From the NCBI RefSeq assembly GCF_003337555.1, contig NZ_QPJK01000008.1, forward strand, positions 310,001 through 374,000: a DNA stretch of 64,000 bases. Reading direction: 5' to 3'. Below are positions 24,957 to 33,625 of the stretch, piece by piece (position 1 is the first letter of the stretch; the number at the start of each line of letters is the position of its first letter). This DNA is from Pseudorhodoferax soli. Lineage in GTDB: Bacteria; Pseudomonadota; Gammaproteobacteria; Burkholderiales; Burkholderiaceae_C. Under the pieces are notes generated by a model, which was not told where the DNA came from, searched no databases, and was given only the letters and a program-made list of their open reading frames with translations. The translations under genes and the position numbers were made by a program.

Positions 24957-25717
24957 CGCCGCGGCCGCCCGGCCCAGCCCAGGCCGGCCAGGCCCAGGCC
25001 GAACAACAGTGCGGTGGCCGGTTCGGGCACCGGGTTCGGCTCGGGCTCGGTGACCGGGTCATCGGCGAAGAAGGCATTGGCATGCGCACGGATCTCGTGC
25101 ACGTCGGGCAGGTCGTCGTAGGCCGCGAAGCCCAGGATGCTGCCGTTGAAGTTGTCCGCGCCCAGCAGTCCGCCGCCATCCACCAGCGTGCCGCCCAGCG
25201 CCACCTGGCCGTGCAGCGTGAGCGCCATGCCGACGTAGCCCACGCCGGTGGCGTAGTCGCGCATGAGCTTGCCGTTCACGTACAGAAAGGTCTGGCCGTA
25301 CTGGCCGAAGCTCGTGAAGGTCAGCACCACGGGCTGGCCGAACACCGTGGGCACGTCGAAGGAATGGTCGTAGACGCCGTATTCGGTCGCGCCGACCGTG
25401 GCCGAACCGTATTGCTGGAAGCGGATGGCCTGGTGCTGGCCGCCCGTGTTGGAGCCCAGCAGGCTGCCGGCGATGGCATGCCAGTTGCCCTGCACGATGA
25501 ACTCGTAGGTGGCATCGCCTTCGCGGTTGCTGCCCACGTTGCCGATGTCGACAACGGTGGGGCTGGTGATGTGGGTGGCGCTGAAGGTGGCGCGCGTGCC
25601 GCTGGCCAGCGCCTGCTGCCAGTTGACGAGGCCGGCCTGGGCCGGGGCGCAGAGCAGGGCGGCCAGCGCGGCGGCGCAGGTGGGCAGGGTGGGCAGTGCA
25701 GAACAAGTGCGGTGCAT
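24953..25717 (-). CDS. PEP-CTERM protein with LamG/concanavalin-like jelly-roll pattern
   Basis: A 254-aa exported protein with a signal peptide ending APAQA. It then has a strand-rich body with AIRFQQYGSATVGATEYGVY, FGQYGQTFLYVNGKLMRDYA, GSILGFAAYDD and LPDVHEIRAHANAFFA, the usual order of a LamG-like domain. The C-terminus is NPVPEPATALLFGLGLAGLG followed by RPRR, the PEP-CTERM signal. ATG at 25717 follows CGGAG. The stop codon lies inside a CTAG shared with the convergent reductase gene. Confidence 0.88.
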   Translation of the reverse strand: MHRTCSALPTLPTCAAALAALLCAPAQAGLVNWQQALASGTRATFSATHITSPTVVDIGNVGSNREGDATYEFIVQGNWHAIAGSLLGSNTGGQHQAIRFQQYGSATVGATEYGVYDHSFDVPTVFGQPVVLTFTSFGQYGQTFLYVNGKLMRDYATGVGYVGMALTLHGQVALGGTLVDGGGLLGADNFNGSILGFAAYDDLPDVHEIRAHANAFFADDPVTEPEPNPVPEPATALLFGLGLAGLGWAGRPRR

Positions 25718-25871
25718 CGGAACTCCGTTGGTTGAAGGGGATGCAGCGCAGTCTGGCCACGGCGTGGCGCCCTGTCGGTGAGGAAGGTTACACAGCGCGA
25801 CGGGCGGCGGGCATGGCCGGCCCGGCCGCCCGCCTGTACTACCATGGCCGGCCGCTGAACCCGCCCACACG

Positions 25872-26315
25872 ATGCCCATGCGCCCCATTTCCGCGCTGGC
25901 CTGCTCGGCCCTGCTGCTGCTCCTGCCCGGCCTGGCCTCGGCCCAGAAGATCGAGGTCGACCGCGAGACCTACATGGCGCGCTGCACGGCGCTGCTGTAC
26001 CCGCTGGACGAGCTGCTGTTGAACCGGCTGTCCAAGGAGGCCGGCTTCGGTGCGAAGTCGCTGGGTTACCTGCGCGCCACGCGCGACGTGTGCGGCTGCA
26101 GCTTCGAGCAGGCCCAGCTGGCACTCACGCCGCGCCGGCTGCTGCTGTTCGCGCACCGCGGCTTCGAGCCCGTGGAGCAGGGCATCGGCCAGCTGTTCGA
26201 GCCGGCCGACCGCGAGGCGGTGGCCAAGTTCGAGAAGGAGCACAAGGGCTACCGGCGCTGTGCCGAAACCTTCGAACGGCGCGTGGACGAACTCTCGGAC
26301 GCCAAGGGGCGCTAG
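25872..26315 (+). CDS. Hypothetical periplasmic protein
   Basis: A 147-aa protein with a signal peptide (MPMRPISALACSALLLLLPG, cut near ASA). The charged, mostly helical body has cysteines in ARCTALLYP, VCGCSFEQ and YRRCAE that could form two disulfides. The start may be 25872 or the second ATG at 25878. No family is recognised. It runs convergent to the small gene at 26346. Confidence 0.65.
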   Translation: MPMRPISALACSALLLLLPGLASAQKIEVDRETYMARCTALLYPLDELLLNRLSKEAGFGAKSLGYLRATRDVCGCSFEQAQLALTPRRLLLFAHRGFEPVEQGIGQLFEPADREAVAKFEKEHKGYRRCAETFERRVDELSDAKGR

Positions 26316-26345
26316 CCGCGGCGCGCGGCCTGCGCTGCGCTGGCG

Positions 26346-26555
26346 TCAGGCCTTGGGCTTGTCCGCCAGGCGTTTGATCTGGATGGCGCGCCCGGTCCAC
26401 ACCCCGCCGGGCGGCAGCGCACGGATGGCGGCCTTCTGCGCGGGGCTGAGGTCCTTCTCGTTGTCGATGTAGGCCGCGCTGACCTGGATGCTGCGCGGGC
26501 GCGGGTCGTGCGGGTCGGGCAGGATCAGGCTGATCTCGTAGGTGGTGGTCGTCAT
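26346..26555 (-). CDS. Hypothetical small protein
   Basis: 69 aa, MTTTTYEISLILPDPHDPRP..., with a strand-rich N-terminus and VWTGRAIQIKRLADKPKA at the end. It has no membrane segment or recognised family. Its ATG overlaps the stop of the upstream membrane-protein gene (ATGA at 26552-26555), so it is translated from the same mRNA; this coupling is the main evidence that it is real. Confidence 0.6.
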   Translation of the reverse strand: MTTTTYEISLILPDPHDPRPRSIQVSAAYIDNEKDLSPAQKAAIRALPPGGVWTGRAIQIKRLADKPKA

Positions 26556-27403
26556 GCGGCGATTTTCGGCGATGGCCGGGGCCGGCTGGCCGGGGCGCGC
26601 AGCTGCAGCCGCGGCGCATGGACCAGGCCGATGCTGGCCCACACGCCCACGCTGAAGTACAGCGTCATCCAGACCACCTCGGTCTTCCAGTCGGCCCAGT
26701 GCGTGGAGACGTGCACGCGGCCCGCCACGTCGGCCGCGCCGGCGGCCAGGCCGAGGTAGTTGCGGCCGGCGGCCTCGTCGGCCAGCCAGCGCTGCCAGTA
26801 CATGGGCACGTCCACCGCGAACATGTACAGCGCGTAGGCGCCGGCCGCCACCACCCACAGCGCCAGCACCGGCCGCTGGGCCGGCGCCACGCGGGGCCAC
26901 AGCGTGAGCAGGCACAGCGCGACCAGCGCGGCACACAGGCCCCACAGGCTTTCCTCGAGGGTGTGGCCCAGGTTGGAGGTGCTCAGCACCGAGTACCAGG
27001 AGCAGAACTCGGCGATCAGGATGAGCGGCACGATCTGCAGCGCCGCAAGCCGCGCCAGCGGCCGGTCGCCGCCGCGCGTGGTGTCCTTGAGCATCAGCGC
27101 CCATTGCGCTGCAAAGCACAGCTCGGCCACGGTGGCGACCGAGCGGCCCACCAGCACGCTGGACCAGGGCGCATCCACCATCACCAGGCGCGGGATGTCG
27201 TAGACCGGCACCACCGAGCGGAAGGCGCAGCCGAACACATAGCCGGCCGACAGCCACAGCTGCAGGCGGCGCAGGCCGTGCCATTGGGCATCGCGGGGCA
27301 GGTCGGCGCGGTGCACGCGCCAGGCCGTCCAGCTCCAGACGGCGATGTTGAGGAGCGCGACCGTCCAGAGGGCGGTGCGCCACAGGGTGACGGGGTCAGC
27401 CAT
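26552..27403 (-). CDS. Hypothetical multi-pass membrane protein
   Basis: A 283-aa protein with about seven hydrophobic segments, starting MADPVTLWRTALWTVALLNIAVWSW. It is Trp-rich. Possible functional marks are FGCAFRSVVPVYDIPR, WALMLKDTTRGGDRP, EFCSWYSVLSTSNLGHTLEE and MYWQRWLADE. No family name is assigned with confidence. It is coupled by an ATGA overlap to the 69-aa protein downstream and lies 169 bp after the proX gene on the same strand, so it is probably separately transcribed. Confidence 0.7.
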   Translation of the reverse strand: MADPVTLWRTALWTVALLNIAVWSWTAWRVHRADLPRDAQWHGLRRLQLWLSAGYVFGCAFRSVVPVYDIPRLVMVDAPWSSVLVGRSVATVAELCFAAQWALMLKDTTRGGDRPLARLAALQIVPLILIAEFCSWYSVLSTSNLGHTLEESLWGLCAALVALCLLTLWPRVAPAQRPVLALWVVAAGAYALYMFAVDVPMYWQRWLADEAAGRNYLGLAAGAADVAGRVHVSTHWADWKTEVVWMTLYFSVGVWASIGLVHAPRLQLRAPASRPRPSPKIAA

Positions 27404-27572
27404 GGCGGGCTGCCCGCGGACGGTGGTTCTTGTTGTGCTGCTGCATGGCCTGTCCTGTCGTGCGGCAACACGCTACGCCGCGCGCGGCGCGGCGTCTGTA
27501 GGACATGCCCGGATGCCGGCCGCAACCCGGCAAGGCGGGCTCAGGCGCCGGCCCGTGTGGGCGTGGCCTCGC

Positions 27573-28592
27573 TCAGTCCGTGGCCGCCGCCCGCGCCTGG
27601 GCGATCCAGCCGTCGAAGGTCTTCTGGTGGCCCTTGATCCAGGCATCGGTGTGGCGCGCGATGTCGGCGGCGTTGTTCTCGCCATCGCGCATGCGCAGGT
27701 TCTGCGCGTTGATGTCGCCCACGGCCACCTGCATCAGCGCGAACAGCTTGGCCGCGGCCGGGTTGGCCTGGGCGAACGCCTTGTTGGCCACGATGTGCTG
27801 GGTGTTGGGCGTGAAGCCGTAGTTCTGGCCGTTGGGCAGTTGGGTGTCGATGCCCTTCTGCTCGCCGGGCAGCGAGGAGAACGGGACCTGCAGCCAGACC
27901 ACATCCTTGCCGGGCTGCAGCACGCCGCTGACCCAGAACGGAGTCCAGGTGTAGTACAGGATGGGCTTGCCTTCCTTGTGGCGCGTGATGGTGTCGGCCA
28001 TCAGCGCCGCGTAGCTGCCCTGTTGGTGCGTGACGCTGTTCGACAGGCCGTAGGCCTGCAGATGGTGGTTGATCACCGCCTCGCAGCCCCAGCCCGGGTT
28101 GCAGCCGGTCAGGTCGGCCTTGCCGTCGCCGTTGGTGTCGAACAGCTTGGCGATGGCCGGCTCCTTGAGCTGGTCGATGCTGCGGATCTTGTGCGCATCG
28201 GCCGTCTTCTTGTCGATCAGGTAGCCCTGCAGCGCATTGATCGAGTAGGTGCCCTGGCGGTACAGCTTGGCGTCGCCACCGGCGTTCTTGAAGAAGTCGT
28301 CGTGCAGCGGCTTCCAGGCCGAGGCCAGGAAGGTGGCGTCGCCGTTGGCGATGGCGAGGTAGGCGGTGGCGTACTCGACCTCGCGGATCGGCTGCACGTC
28401 GTAGCCCAGCTTCGTCAGCGCGCGGCTGACCAGCAGCGTCTGGAAGGTTTCCTCGGCGATGGAGCTCTTGAGGGGCTGCACCTTGATGCCCTTGCCGGGC
28501 AGGTCCTGGGCGATGGCGGCGGCGCTGCCGGCGGCCAGCAGGCCGCAGGCCAGCACCGTGCGCCAGGTGGAGGTGGTGGTCGGGAAGTTCAT
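27573..28592 (-). CDS. proX: Glycine betaine/proline ABC transporter substrate-binding protein ProX
   Basis: A 339-aa periplasmic receptor with a signal peptide ending AAAIAQ, then [20 protein letters not shown]. Tryptophans typical of the betaine-binding cage appear in [26 protein letters not shown] and [13 protein letters not shown]. It belongs to the ProX class that keeps a ligand disulfide (TGCNPGWGC). It is the last gene of proVWX, 25 bp after proW, and delivers quaternary amines for osmotic protection. Confidence 0.9.
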   Translation of the reverse strand: MNFPTTTSTWRTVLACGLLAAGSAAAIAQDLPGKGIKVQPLKSSIAEETFQTLLVSRALTKLGYDVQPIREVEYATAYLAIANGDATFLASAWKPLHDDFFKNAGGDAKLYRQGTYSINALQGYLIDKKTADAHKIRSIDQLKEPAIAKLFDTNGDGKADLTGCNPGWGCEAVINHHLQAYGLSNSVTHQQGSYAALMADTITRHKEGKPILYYTWTPFWVSGVLQPGKDVVWLQVPFSSLPGEQKGIDTQLPNGQNYGFTPNTQHIVANKAFAQANPAAAKLFALMQVAVGDINAQNLRMRDGENNAADIARHTDAWIKGHQKTFDGWIAQARAAATD

Positions 28593-28617
28593 GCGAAGAC
28601 TCCTTTGCGTTGTGGAT

Positions 28618-29871
28618 TCAGTGGATGTGCACGGCCAGGGCGGCCGTGGATGCGGATTCGGATTCGGTTGCCGTGGCCGCCTTGCCGGCGGCCGCGGCTC
28701 CGGCCGGCGCCGTCGAGGCGGGCTTGTTTCTGTGCAGCTGGCGCCAGACCAGGCCGGCCGGCCCGGTCTGCCACCAGTGGCGCGCGCCGCGGCTGGGCTG
28801 GCCCATGGCCTGGGTGATGCGGTCCAGCGTGATGGCCAGCAGCACGATGCCCAGGCCGCCGACGGTGGCCAGGCCCATGTCGAGCCGGCCGATGCCACGC
28901 AGCACCATCTGGCCCAGGCCGCCCACGGCGATCATGGAGGCGATCACCACCATCGACAGCGACAGCATCAGCGCCTGGTTGACACCGGCCATGATGGACG
29001 GCATGGCCAGCGGCAGCTGCACCTTGACCAGCATCTGCCAGGGCGAGGCACCGTAGGCGCGGGCGGCCTCGATCAGGTCGGGCCGCACCTGGCGGATGCC
29101 CAGCGTGGTCAGGCGCACCAGCGGCGGCAGCGCGAACACGATGGTCACGATCACGCCGGGCACGTTGCCGATGCCGAACAGCATGACCACGGGCACCAGG
29201 TAGACGAAGGCCGGCGTGGTCTGCATGGCGTCCAGCACCGGGCGGGCGATGCGGTTGGCGCGGTCGCTGGAAGCCAGCAGGATGCCCAGCGGCAGCCCCA
29301 GCACCAGGCAGAAGGCCAGCGAGGTCAGCACCAGCGACAGCGTGACCATGGCCTCGGGCCAGATGCCCAGCATGGCCACGAGCAGCAGCGAGACGACGCC
29401 GCCGATGGCGATGGCGCGGCCGGCGAATTGCCAGGCCAGCAGGCCCAGCAGGGCGATCATGGCCAGGGTGGGCACGGACTGCAGCAGGCCTTCGACGCCT
29501 TGCAGCGTGGCGTCGATGGGGCCGCGCACCGTCTGGAAGAAGGGGCGGAAGTGCTCCACGGTCCAGGCCAGGCCCTGGTTGATCCAGGACTCCACCGGCA
29601 GGCTGCCGTCCCAGAGCTGGGCCAGCGAGAAGCCGTCCGGCGTGGCGGGCACGGCATCGGCCGCGGCGCCGAGCCAGTCGCTGCCGGCGGCCGCGTCGGT
29701 GCCGGTGGACCAGGCGTCGGTGCTGTCGGCAGCGGGCGCTGCATCGGCGGCGCCCCAGGGGTCGGCGGCCGGTGCCGATTCCACGGCGGACGCGGCATCG
29801 GGTGCCGAGGTCGCCCAGGGATCGGTGCCGGCGGCGGGGTTGGCCTGGGCGAGGGTGGTGTGATCGTTCAT
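28618..29871 (-). CDS. proW: Glycine betaine/proline ABC transporter permease ProW, with unusual Trp-punctuated N-terminal extension
   Basis: A 417-aa inner-membrane permease. Residues ~1-80 are low-complexity Ala/Asp/Pro with recurring Trp motifs (TDPWA, ADPWGA, TDAWS, GSDWLG). Then come [11 protein letters not shown], six to seven helices, and the EAA loop [20 protein letters not shown] that docks on ProV. A second low-complexity tail (~380-417) is Ala/Thr/Ser/Glu-rich. Long N-termini occur in ProW, but the regular DPW/DAW repeats are distinctive. The gene lies 22 bp after proV. Confidence 0.9.
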   Translation of the reverse strand: MNDHTTLAQANPAAGTDPWATSAPDAASAVESAPAADPWGAADAAPAADSTDAWSTGTDAAAGSDWLGAAADAVPATPDGFSLAQLWDGSLPVESWINQGLAWTVEHFRPFFQTVRGPIDATLQGVEGLLQSVPTLAMIALLGLLAWQFAGRAIAIGGVVSLLLVAMLGIWPEAMVTLSLVLTSLAFCLVLGLPLGILLASSDRANRIARPVLDAMQTTPAFVYLVPVVMLFGIGNVPGVIVTIVFALPPLVRLTTLGIRQVRPDLIEAARAYGASPWQMLVKVQLPLAMPSIMAGVNQALMLSLSMVVIASMIAVGGLGQMVLRGIGRLDMGLATVGGLGIVLLAITLDRITQAMGQPSRGARHWWQTGPAGLVWRQLHRNKPASTAPAGAAAAGKAATATESESASTAALAVHIH

Positions 29872-29893
29872 CTGTCGTTCCTCCGCGATGGGG

Positions 29894-31093
29894 TCAATCG
29901 CTGTTCTTGTCCATGAAGCGCAGCAGCGTGGTCTTGCTGATCGCGCCGATGTAGCGGCCCTCGTCGTCGACCACGGGCAGCGGCCACGGCGATTGCGCCA
30001 CCTGGCCGAACAGCTCGTTCACGGGGTGGATGGCGGCCACCGTCTGCACGCCCGGCAGGAAGGCGCGCTGCAGGCCCAGCGTGCCTTGGTGGTCCTTGAG
30101 CGCGGTGCGCAGCGAGTCGGCCGAGACCATGCCCAAAAAGCGCTGCTGCGGGTCGACCACGTAGGCGAACTCGCGGTCCTGGTCTTCCAGCAGCTTGAGG
30201 GCCGGGCGGGCGCCACGCGTGGGGTTCTCGGACACCACGACCTGGCTGCGCCGCGCGATGTCGCCGGCCTTGAAGACCTTGGCCGCGTCCACACCGCGCA
30301 CGAAGTTGCGCACGTAGTCGTCGGCCGGGTTGCGCAGGATCTCCTCGGGCGTGCCGACCTGCACCACCTGGCCGTCCTTCATGATGGCGATGCGGTCGCC
30401 GATGCGCATGGCCTCGTCCAGGTCGTGCGAGATGAAGACGATGGTGCGGCGCTTGACCTGCTGCAGGCGCAGCAACTCGCTCTGCATGTCGGTGCGGATG
30501 ATCGGGTCCAGCGCCGAGAAGGCCTCGTCCATGAGCAGGATGGACGGGTCGGACGCCAGCGCGCGCGCCAGGCCGACGCGCTGCTGCATGCCGCCCGAGA
30601 GTTCGTCGGGGTAGCTGTCGCCCCAGCCCGCCAGGCCCACCTGGGCCAGCGCGGCGTCGGCCTGGGCCAGGCGCGCGGCCTTGTCGGTGCCGGCCAGTTC
30701 CAGGCCGAAGGCGGTGTTGTCGCGCACGGTCATGTGCGGCATCAGCGCGAAGGACTGGAACACCATGCTGATGTCCTTGCGGCGCAGCGCGCGCAGCTGG
30801 CGGCCGCTGTGTTCGAAGATGTCTTCGCCATCGACCACGACGCGCCCGGCGCTGGGCTCGATCAGGCGGTTGAGCAGCCGCACGAGCGTGGACTTGCCGG
30901 AGCCCGAGAGGCCCATGATCACGAAGATCTCGCCGGCCTGGATGTCGAAGTGCGCGTCGAAGACGCCGATGGATTGGCCGGTCTCGGCCAGGATCTCCTG
31001 CTTGCTGCGGCCTTGGCGCACGAGCGCGAGGGCAGCGTCGGGGTCGTCGCCGAACACCTTGAAGACGTGTTCGATCTGGATGTCTTTTGCCAT
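29894..31093 (-). CDS. proV: Glycine betaine/proline ABC transporter ATP-binding protein ProV
   Basis: A 399-aa ATPase. Walker [11 protein letters not shown]-loop [10 protein letters not shown], signature [14 protein letters not shown], Walker [13 protein letters not shown] and switch FISHDLDEA are all intact. A C-terminal tandem CBS region (~285-399: [36 protein letters not shown]) fits osmotic or ionic-strength sensing in this family. ATG at 31093 follows AGGAGG. It is the first gene of proVWX behind a ~315-nt leader with strong hairpins and a near-consensus sigma70 promoter. Confidence 0.93.
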   Translation of the reverse strand: MAKDIQIEHVFKVFGDDPDAALALVRQGRSKQEILAETGQSIGVFDAHFDIQAGEIFVIMGLSGSGKSTLVRLLNRLIEPSAGRVVVDGEDIFEHSGRQLRALRRKDISMVFQSFALMPHMTVRDNTAFGLELAGTDKAARLAQADAALAQVGLAGWGDSYPDELSGGMQQRVGLARALASDPSILLMDEAFSALDPIIRTDMQSELLRLQQVKRRTIVFISHDLDEAMRIGDRIAIMKDGQVVQVGTPEEILRNPADDYVRNFVRGVDAAKVFKAGDIARRSQVVVSENPTRGARPALKLLEDQDREFAYVVDPQQRFLGMVSADSLRTALKDHQGTLGLQRAFLPGVQTVAAIHPVNELFGQVAQSPWPLPVVDDEGRYIGAISKTTLLRFMDKNSD

Positions 31094-31125
31094 TGCGGCG
31101 GGCCTCCTGGTTGGGGCTTGGCAAT

Positions 31126-31154
31126 GGCCGTCTGAAGCGAGTGCGCAGACGGCC
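31126..31154 (-). promoter_or_regulatory. Perfect inverted repeat in the proV leader
   Basis: GGCCGTCTG (31126-31134) pairs with CAGACGGCC (31146-31154) around an 11-nt loop. In the proV mRNA this 9-bp stem ends about 18 nt before the AGGAGG ribosome site. It could act on translation initiation or mRNA stability. The left arm with its flank reads GCCGTCTGAA (31127-31136). Confidence 0.45.
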
Positions 31155-31287
31155 GCGATCCGCCACCGCACGGCAGGCACTGAAGACGACGAAGCAACGA
31201 CGCAGCCAGCGCCCGTCACGCAAGGCGGAGCCGGTCAGCGGGCCTGGTCGAAGGGGCTGAACGGAGCGATGCGACGCGGCGTCGGTT

Positions 31288-31324
31288 GGCTGGAGAACCA
31301 GCCGGTTGCCGGGCGAACCCGGCA
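31288..31324 (-). promoter_or_regulatory. Two adjacent tetraloop hairpins in the proV leader
   Basis: Two perfect short stems lie side by side in the proV 5' leader. One is GGCTGG/CCAGCC (31288-31303) with a 4-nt loop. The other is TGCCGGG/CCCGGCA (31307-31324) with loop CGAA on the plus strand, read as UUCG in the proV mRNA, an especially stable tetraloop. Together with the repeat nearer the start they give the leader considerable structure. Whether it regulates is unknown. Confidence 0.4.
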
Positions 31325-31380
31325 GGGGATGTCTGGCGCCGCGACGGGAGGCATGTGGCTCCGCGAGTAGCGCTCAGACC

Positions 31381-31399
31381 GTCAACATATCGTGTTGAC
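31381..31399 (-). promoter_or_regulatory. Operator-like perfect palindrome at the proV transcription start
   Basis: GTCAACATATCGTGTTGAC: 7-bp perfect arms GTCAACA and TGTTGAC around TATCG. It lies ~17 bp downstream of the predicted -10 box on the proV strand, at about +10 to +28, where a bound repressor would block initiation or early elongation. The shape suits a dimeric GntR-, MarR- or TetR-type regulator; none is encoded next to it. Confidence 0.55.
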
Positions 31400-31415
31400 T
31401 GTTTGAACGGGGCGC

Positions 31416-31445
31416 ATTGTAACTTTTCGATCTAAGGAATGTCAA
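31416..31445 (-). promoter_or_regulatory. Sigma70 promoter for proVWX
   Basis: Read on the minus strand: TTGACA (31445-31440), an 18-bp spacer and TACAAT (31421-31416). This is a perfect -35 and a 5-of-6 -10 box. Transcription would start near 31409, giving a leader of about 315 nt before proV at 31093. It lies in an AT-rich island in otherwise GC-rich DNA. Confidence 0.65.
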
Positions 31446-31622
31446 GGCATGACAGATTCCCGGCCAGGGCACGCGCCGCCGTGCGGTCCAAGAAATTCTT
31501 AACAGGGCTAAACGGCGATTAATCGCTTGCCTGCACCATCGGGCAGAACACGGCCATGGCATGCGGACAGCAGCCGCCCCAGTTGACCGCGCACCGCCAC
31601 TTCGCCAACCTGAGGACCACGC

Positions 31623-32435
31623 ATGCACCATTCCACCTCCCTGTCTTTCTCCCTGCCGACCCCTCGGCTGCGCGCCGCGCTGGCGGCTTGCGCGTTGGCC
31701 GTCGCCGGCCTGGGCAGCGCCGCGGCGCAGACCGCAGGCAGCGGCGGGACCGACAGCGGCTCGGCCTCGCAGTGGGGCCTGGGCGTCGGCCTAGGCTACG
31801 AGCGCAAGCCCTACCGCGACTTCGACGACAAGGCGCGCGCATTGCCGCTGCTGATGTTCGAAAACCGCCATGTCAGCCTGCTGGGCACGCGTGCCGACCT
31901 CAAGCTGCCGGCATACGGCCCGGTCGCGTTCAGCCTGCGCGCGCGCTATGCCTTCGATGGCTACGACGCCGGCGACTCGCCATTCCTGGCCGGCATGGCG
32001 GAGCGCAAGGACAGCCTGTGGCTGGGCGGCAGCGCCACCTGGCGCGCGGGCTTCGGCACCCTGTCTGCCGAGCTGCTGGGCGACGCGTCGGGCCACAGCA
32101 AGGGTGCGCAGTTCAGGCTGCAGATGGAGCGGCGCATCCAGCGCGGCGACTTCGGCTTCACGCCGCGCATCGCCGGCCACTGGATGGACGACAAGTACGT
32201 CGACTACTACTACGGCGTGCAGGCCGGCGAGGCCCGCGTCGGCCGTGCATTCCACCGCGGCGATGCGGCGGTGAACGTGGAGTTGGGCGTGCGCGTGGAC
32301 TACGCGCTGGCGCCCCGGCAGAGCGTGTTCCTGGACGTGAGCGCGACACGCCTGGGTGACGCGATCCAGGACAGCCCGCTGGTCGACCGCTCCGGCACGG
32401 CGGGTGTGCGCGTCGGCTACCTGTACCGCTTCTGA
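31623..32435 (+). CDS. MipA/OmpV family outer-membrane protein
   Basis: A 270-aa protein with a signal peptide ending SAAAQ. It is a strand-rich barrel opening WGLGVGLGYERKPYRDFDDK, with PLLMFENRHVSLLGTRADLK, the typical second block, and ending GTAGVRVGYLYRF with C-terminal Phe. MipA-type proteins bind murein-synthesis proteins (MltA) in E. coli; OmpV homologues have varied roles. The stop overlaps the next gene's ATG (TGATG), so it is coupled to the lipoprotein hydrolase. Confidence 0.9.
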   Translation: MHHSTSLSFSLPTPRLRAALAACALAVAGLGSAAAQTAGSGGTDSGSASQWGLGVGLGYERKPYRDFDDKARALPLLMFENRHVSLLGTRADLKLPAYGPVAFSLRARYAFDGYDAGDSPFLAGMAERKDSLWLGGSATWRAGFGTLSAELLGDASGHSKGAQFRLQMERRIQRGDFGFTPRIAGHWMDDKYVDYYYGVQAGEARVGRAFHRGDAAVNVELGVRVDYALAPRQSVFLDVSATRLGDAIQDSPLVDRSGTAGVRVGYLYRF

Positions 32436-33625
32436 TGGCCGCGCACCGCAGGCGGCCAGCGGTGGCCGCGCTGGCTGCGCTGGCGGCCGCGGTGATGGCG
32501 GCGGGCTGCGCAGGCCCCCGCGCGCCGGCCGCGATGGCGCCCACGGGCCAGCCCAGCTTCGCCGCCTACGCGCGCGAGACCCGCGACTGGATCGCCCGGC
32601 AGCGCGACTTCCAGACCGGCAGCACGGCCGACGAACTGGACTGGAACGCCCCGCGCGAGTGGCGCCCCACCGGCCCGGCCACGCGTGGTGTGCTGCTGGT
32701 GCACGGCCTGGGCGATTCGCCGTGGTCGTTCACCGACATCGGGCAGGCGCTGGCGGCCCAGGGCTACCTGGTGCGCACGGCCCTGCTGCCGGGCCACGGC
32801 ACCCGGCCGGCCGACCTGGTGGGCGTGAACCTGGACGACTGGCGGCGCGTGCTGAGCGAGCAGGCCGCCATCCTGGCGCGCGACGTGCCGCAGGTGTACC
32901 TGGGCGGCTTTTCCACCGGCGCCAACCTGGCGCTCGAGTACGCACTGGAGCACGACCACGTGCAGGGCCTGCTGCTGTTCTCGCCGGCGCTGAAGTCGGG
33001 CGTGTCCGGCGACTGGCTGCTGCCCTGGCTGGCCCGTGTGACGACCTGGGTGCGCCCGCCCTCCGCCGACGCGCCCCAGCAGTCGGCGCTGCGCTACCAG
33101 AACGTGCCCACCAACGCCTTCGCGCAGTACTACCGCAGCAGCGTGGCCGTGCGCAAGCAGCTCGCACGCGCGCAGTTCGACAAGCCGGCCGTGCTGGTGC
33201 TGGCCGAGCACGATTCGGTGGTCGACGTGCAGCATGCCCTGCAGACGTTCGACACGCGCTTCACGCACCCGGGCAGCCGGCTGATCTACTACGGCACGCT
33301 GGCACCGCAGGCCAGGCCCGCGCGCGTGCTGGTGCGCACGGACCGGCTGGCCGAGCAGCGCATCAGCCAGTTCTCGCACATGGGCGTGCTGTTCGCGCCG
33401 GGCAACCCGCTGTATGGGGTGCAGGGCACGCAGCGCATCTGCTGGAACGGCCAGGGCCACATCGAACGGGCGCGCTGCCTGGCGGGCGATCCCGTGTGGT
33501 ACTCCGAGTGGGGCTACCGCGAGAGCGGCAAGGTGCACGCGCGGCTGACCTACAACCCCTGGTTCGACTGGCAGGCCGGCGTCATCGCCGGGGTGATGGC
33601 CGGCGTGATGGGCGGCGTGGAGTGA
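32435..33625 (+). CDS. Alpha/beta hydrolase lipoprotein (carboxylesterase type)
   Basis: A 396-aa hydrolase with a lipoprotein signal (ALAAAVMAAGCAG, Cys acylation site). The active-site parts are VLLVHGLGDSPWSF (oxyanion hole), YLGGFSTGANLAL (nucleophile Ser in GFSTG), VLVLAEHDSVVD (Asp) and probably the His in SHMGVLF or GQGHIE. A family resembling monoacylglycerol lipase/Est30 is likely, acting on lipids or esters at the cell envelope. It is coupled to the MipA gene. Its last 76 bp overlap the 3' end of the convergent sensor-kinase gene. Confidence 0.85.
   Translation: MAAHRRRPAVAALAALAAAVMAAGCAGPRAPAAMAPTGQPSFAAYARETRDWIARQRDFQTGSTADELDWNAPREWRPTGPATRGVLLVHGLGDSPWSFTDIGQALAAQGYLVRTALLPGHGTRPADLVGVNLDDWRRVLSEQAAILARDVPQVYLGGFSTGANLALEYALEHDHVQGLLLFSPALKSGVSGDWLLPWLARVTTWVRPPSADAPQQSALRYQNVPTNAFAQYYRSSVAVRKQLARAQFDKPAVLVLAEHDSVVDVQHALQTFDTRFTHPGSRLIYYGTLAPQARPARVLVRTDRLAEQRISQFSHMGVLFAPGNPLYGVQGTQRICWNGQGHIERARCLAGDPVWYSEWGYRESGKVHARLTYNPWFDWQAGVIAGVMAGVMGGVE

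Noticed and set aside
27475-27495. ACGCCGC/GCGGCGT stem-loop after proX
   Set aside because: A 7-bp stem of pure GC with no T-run on the proX strand; such stems are frequent by chance in this GC-rich DNA.
31127-31136. GCCGTCTGAA as proof of natural-transformation uptake sites
   Set aside because: One 10-mer copy in a non-neisserial genome can be chance. It is kept only as a side observation on the proV leader.
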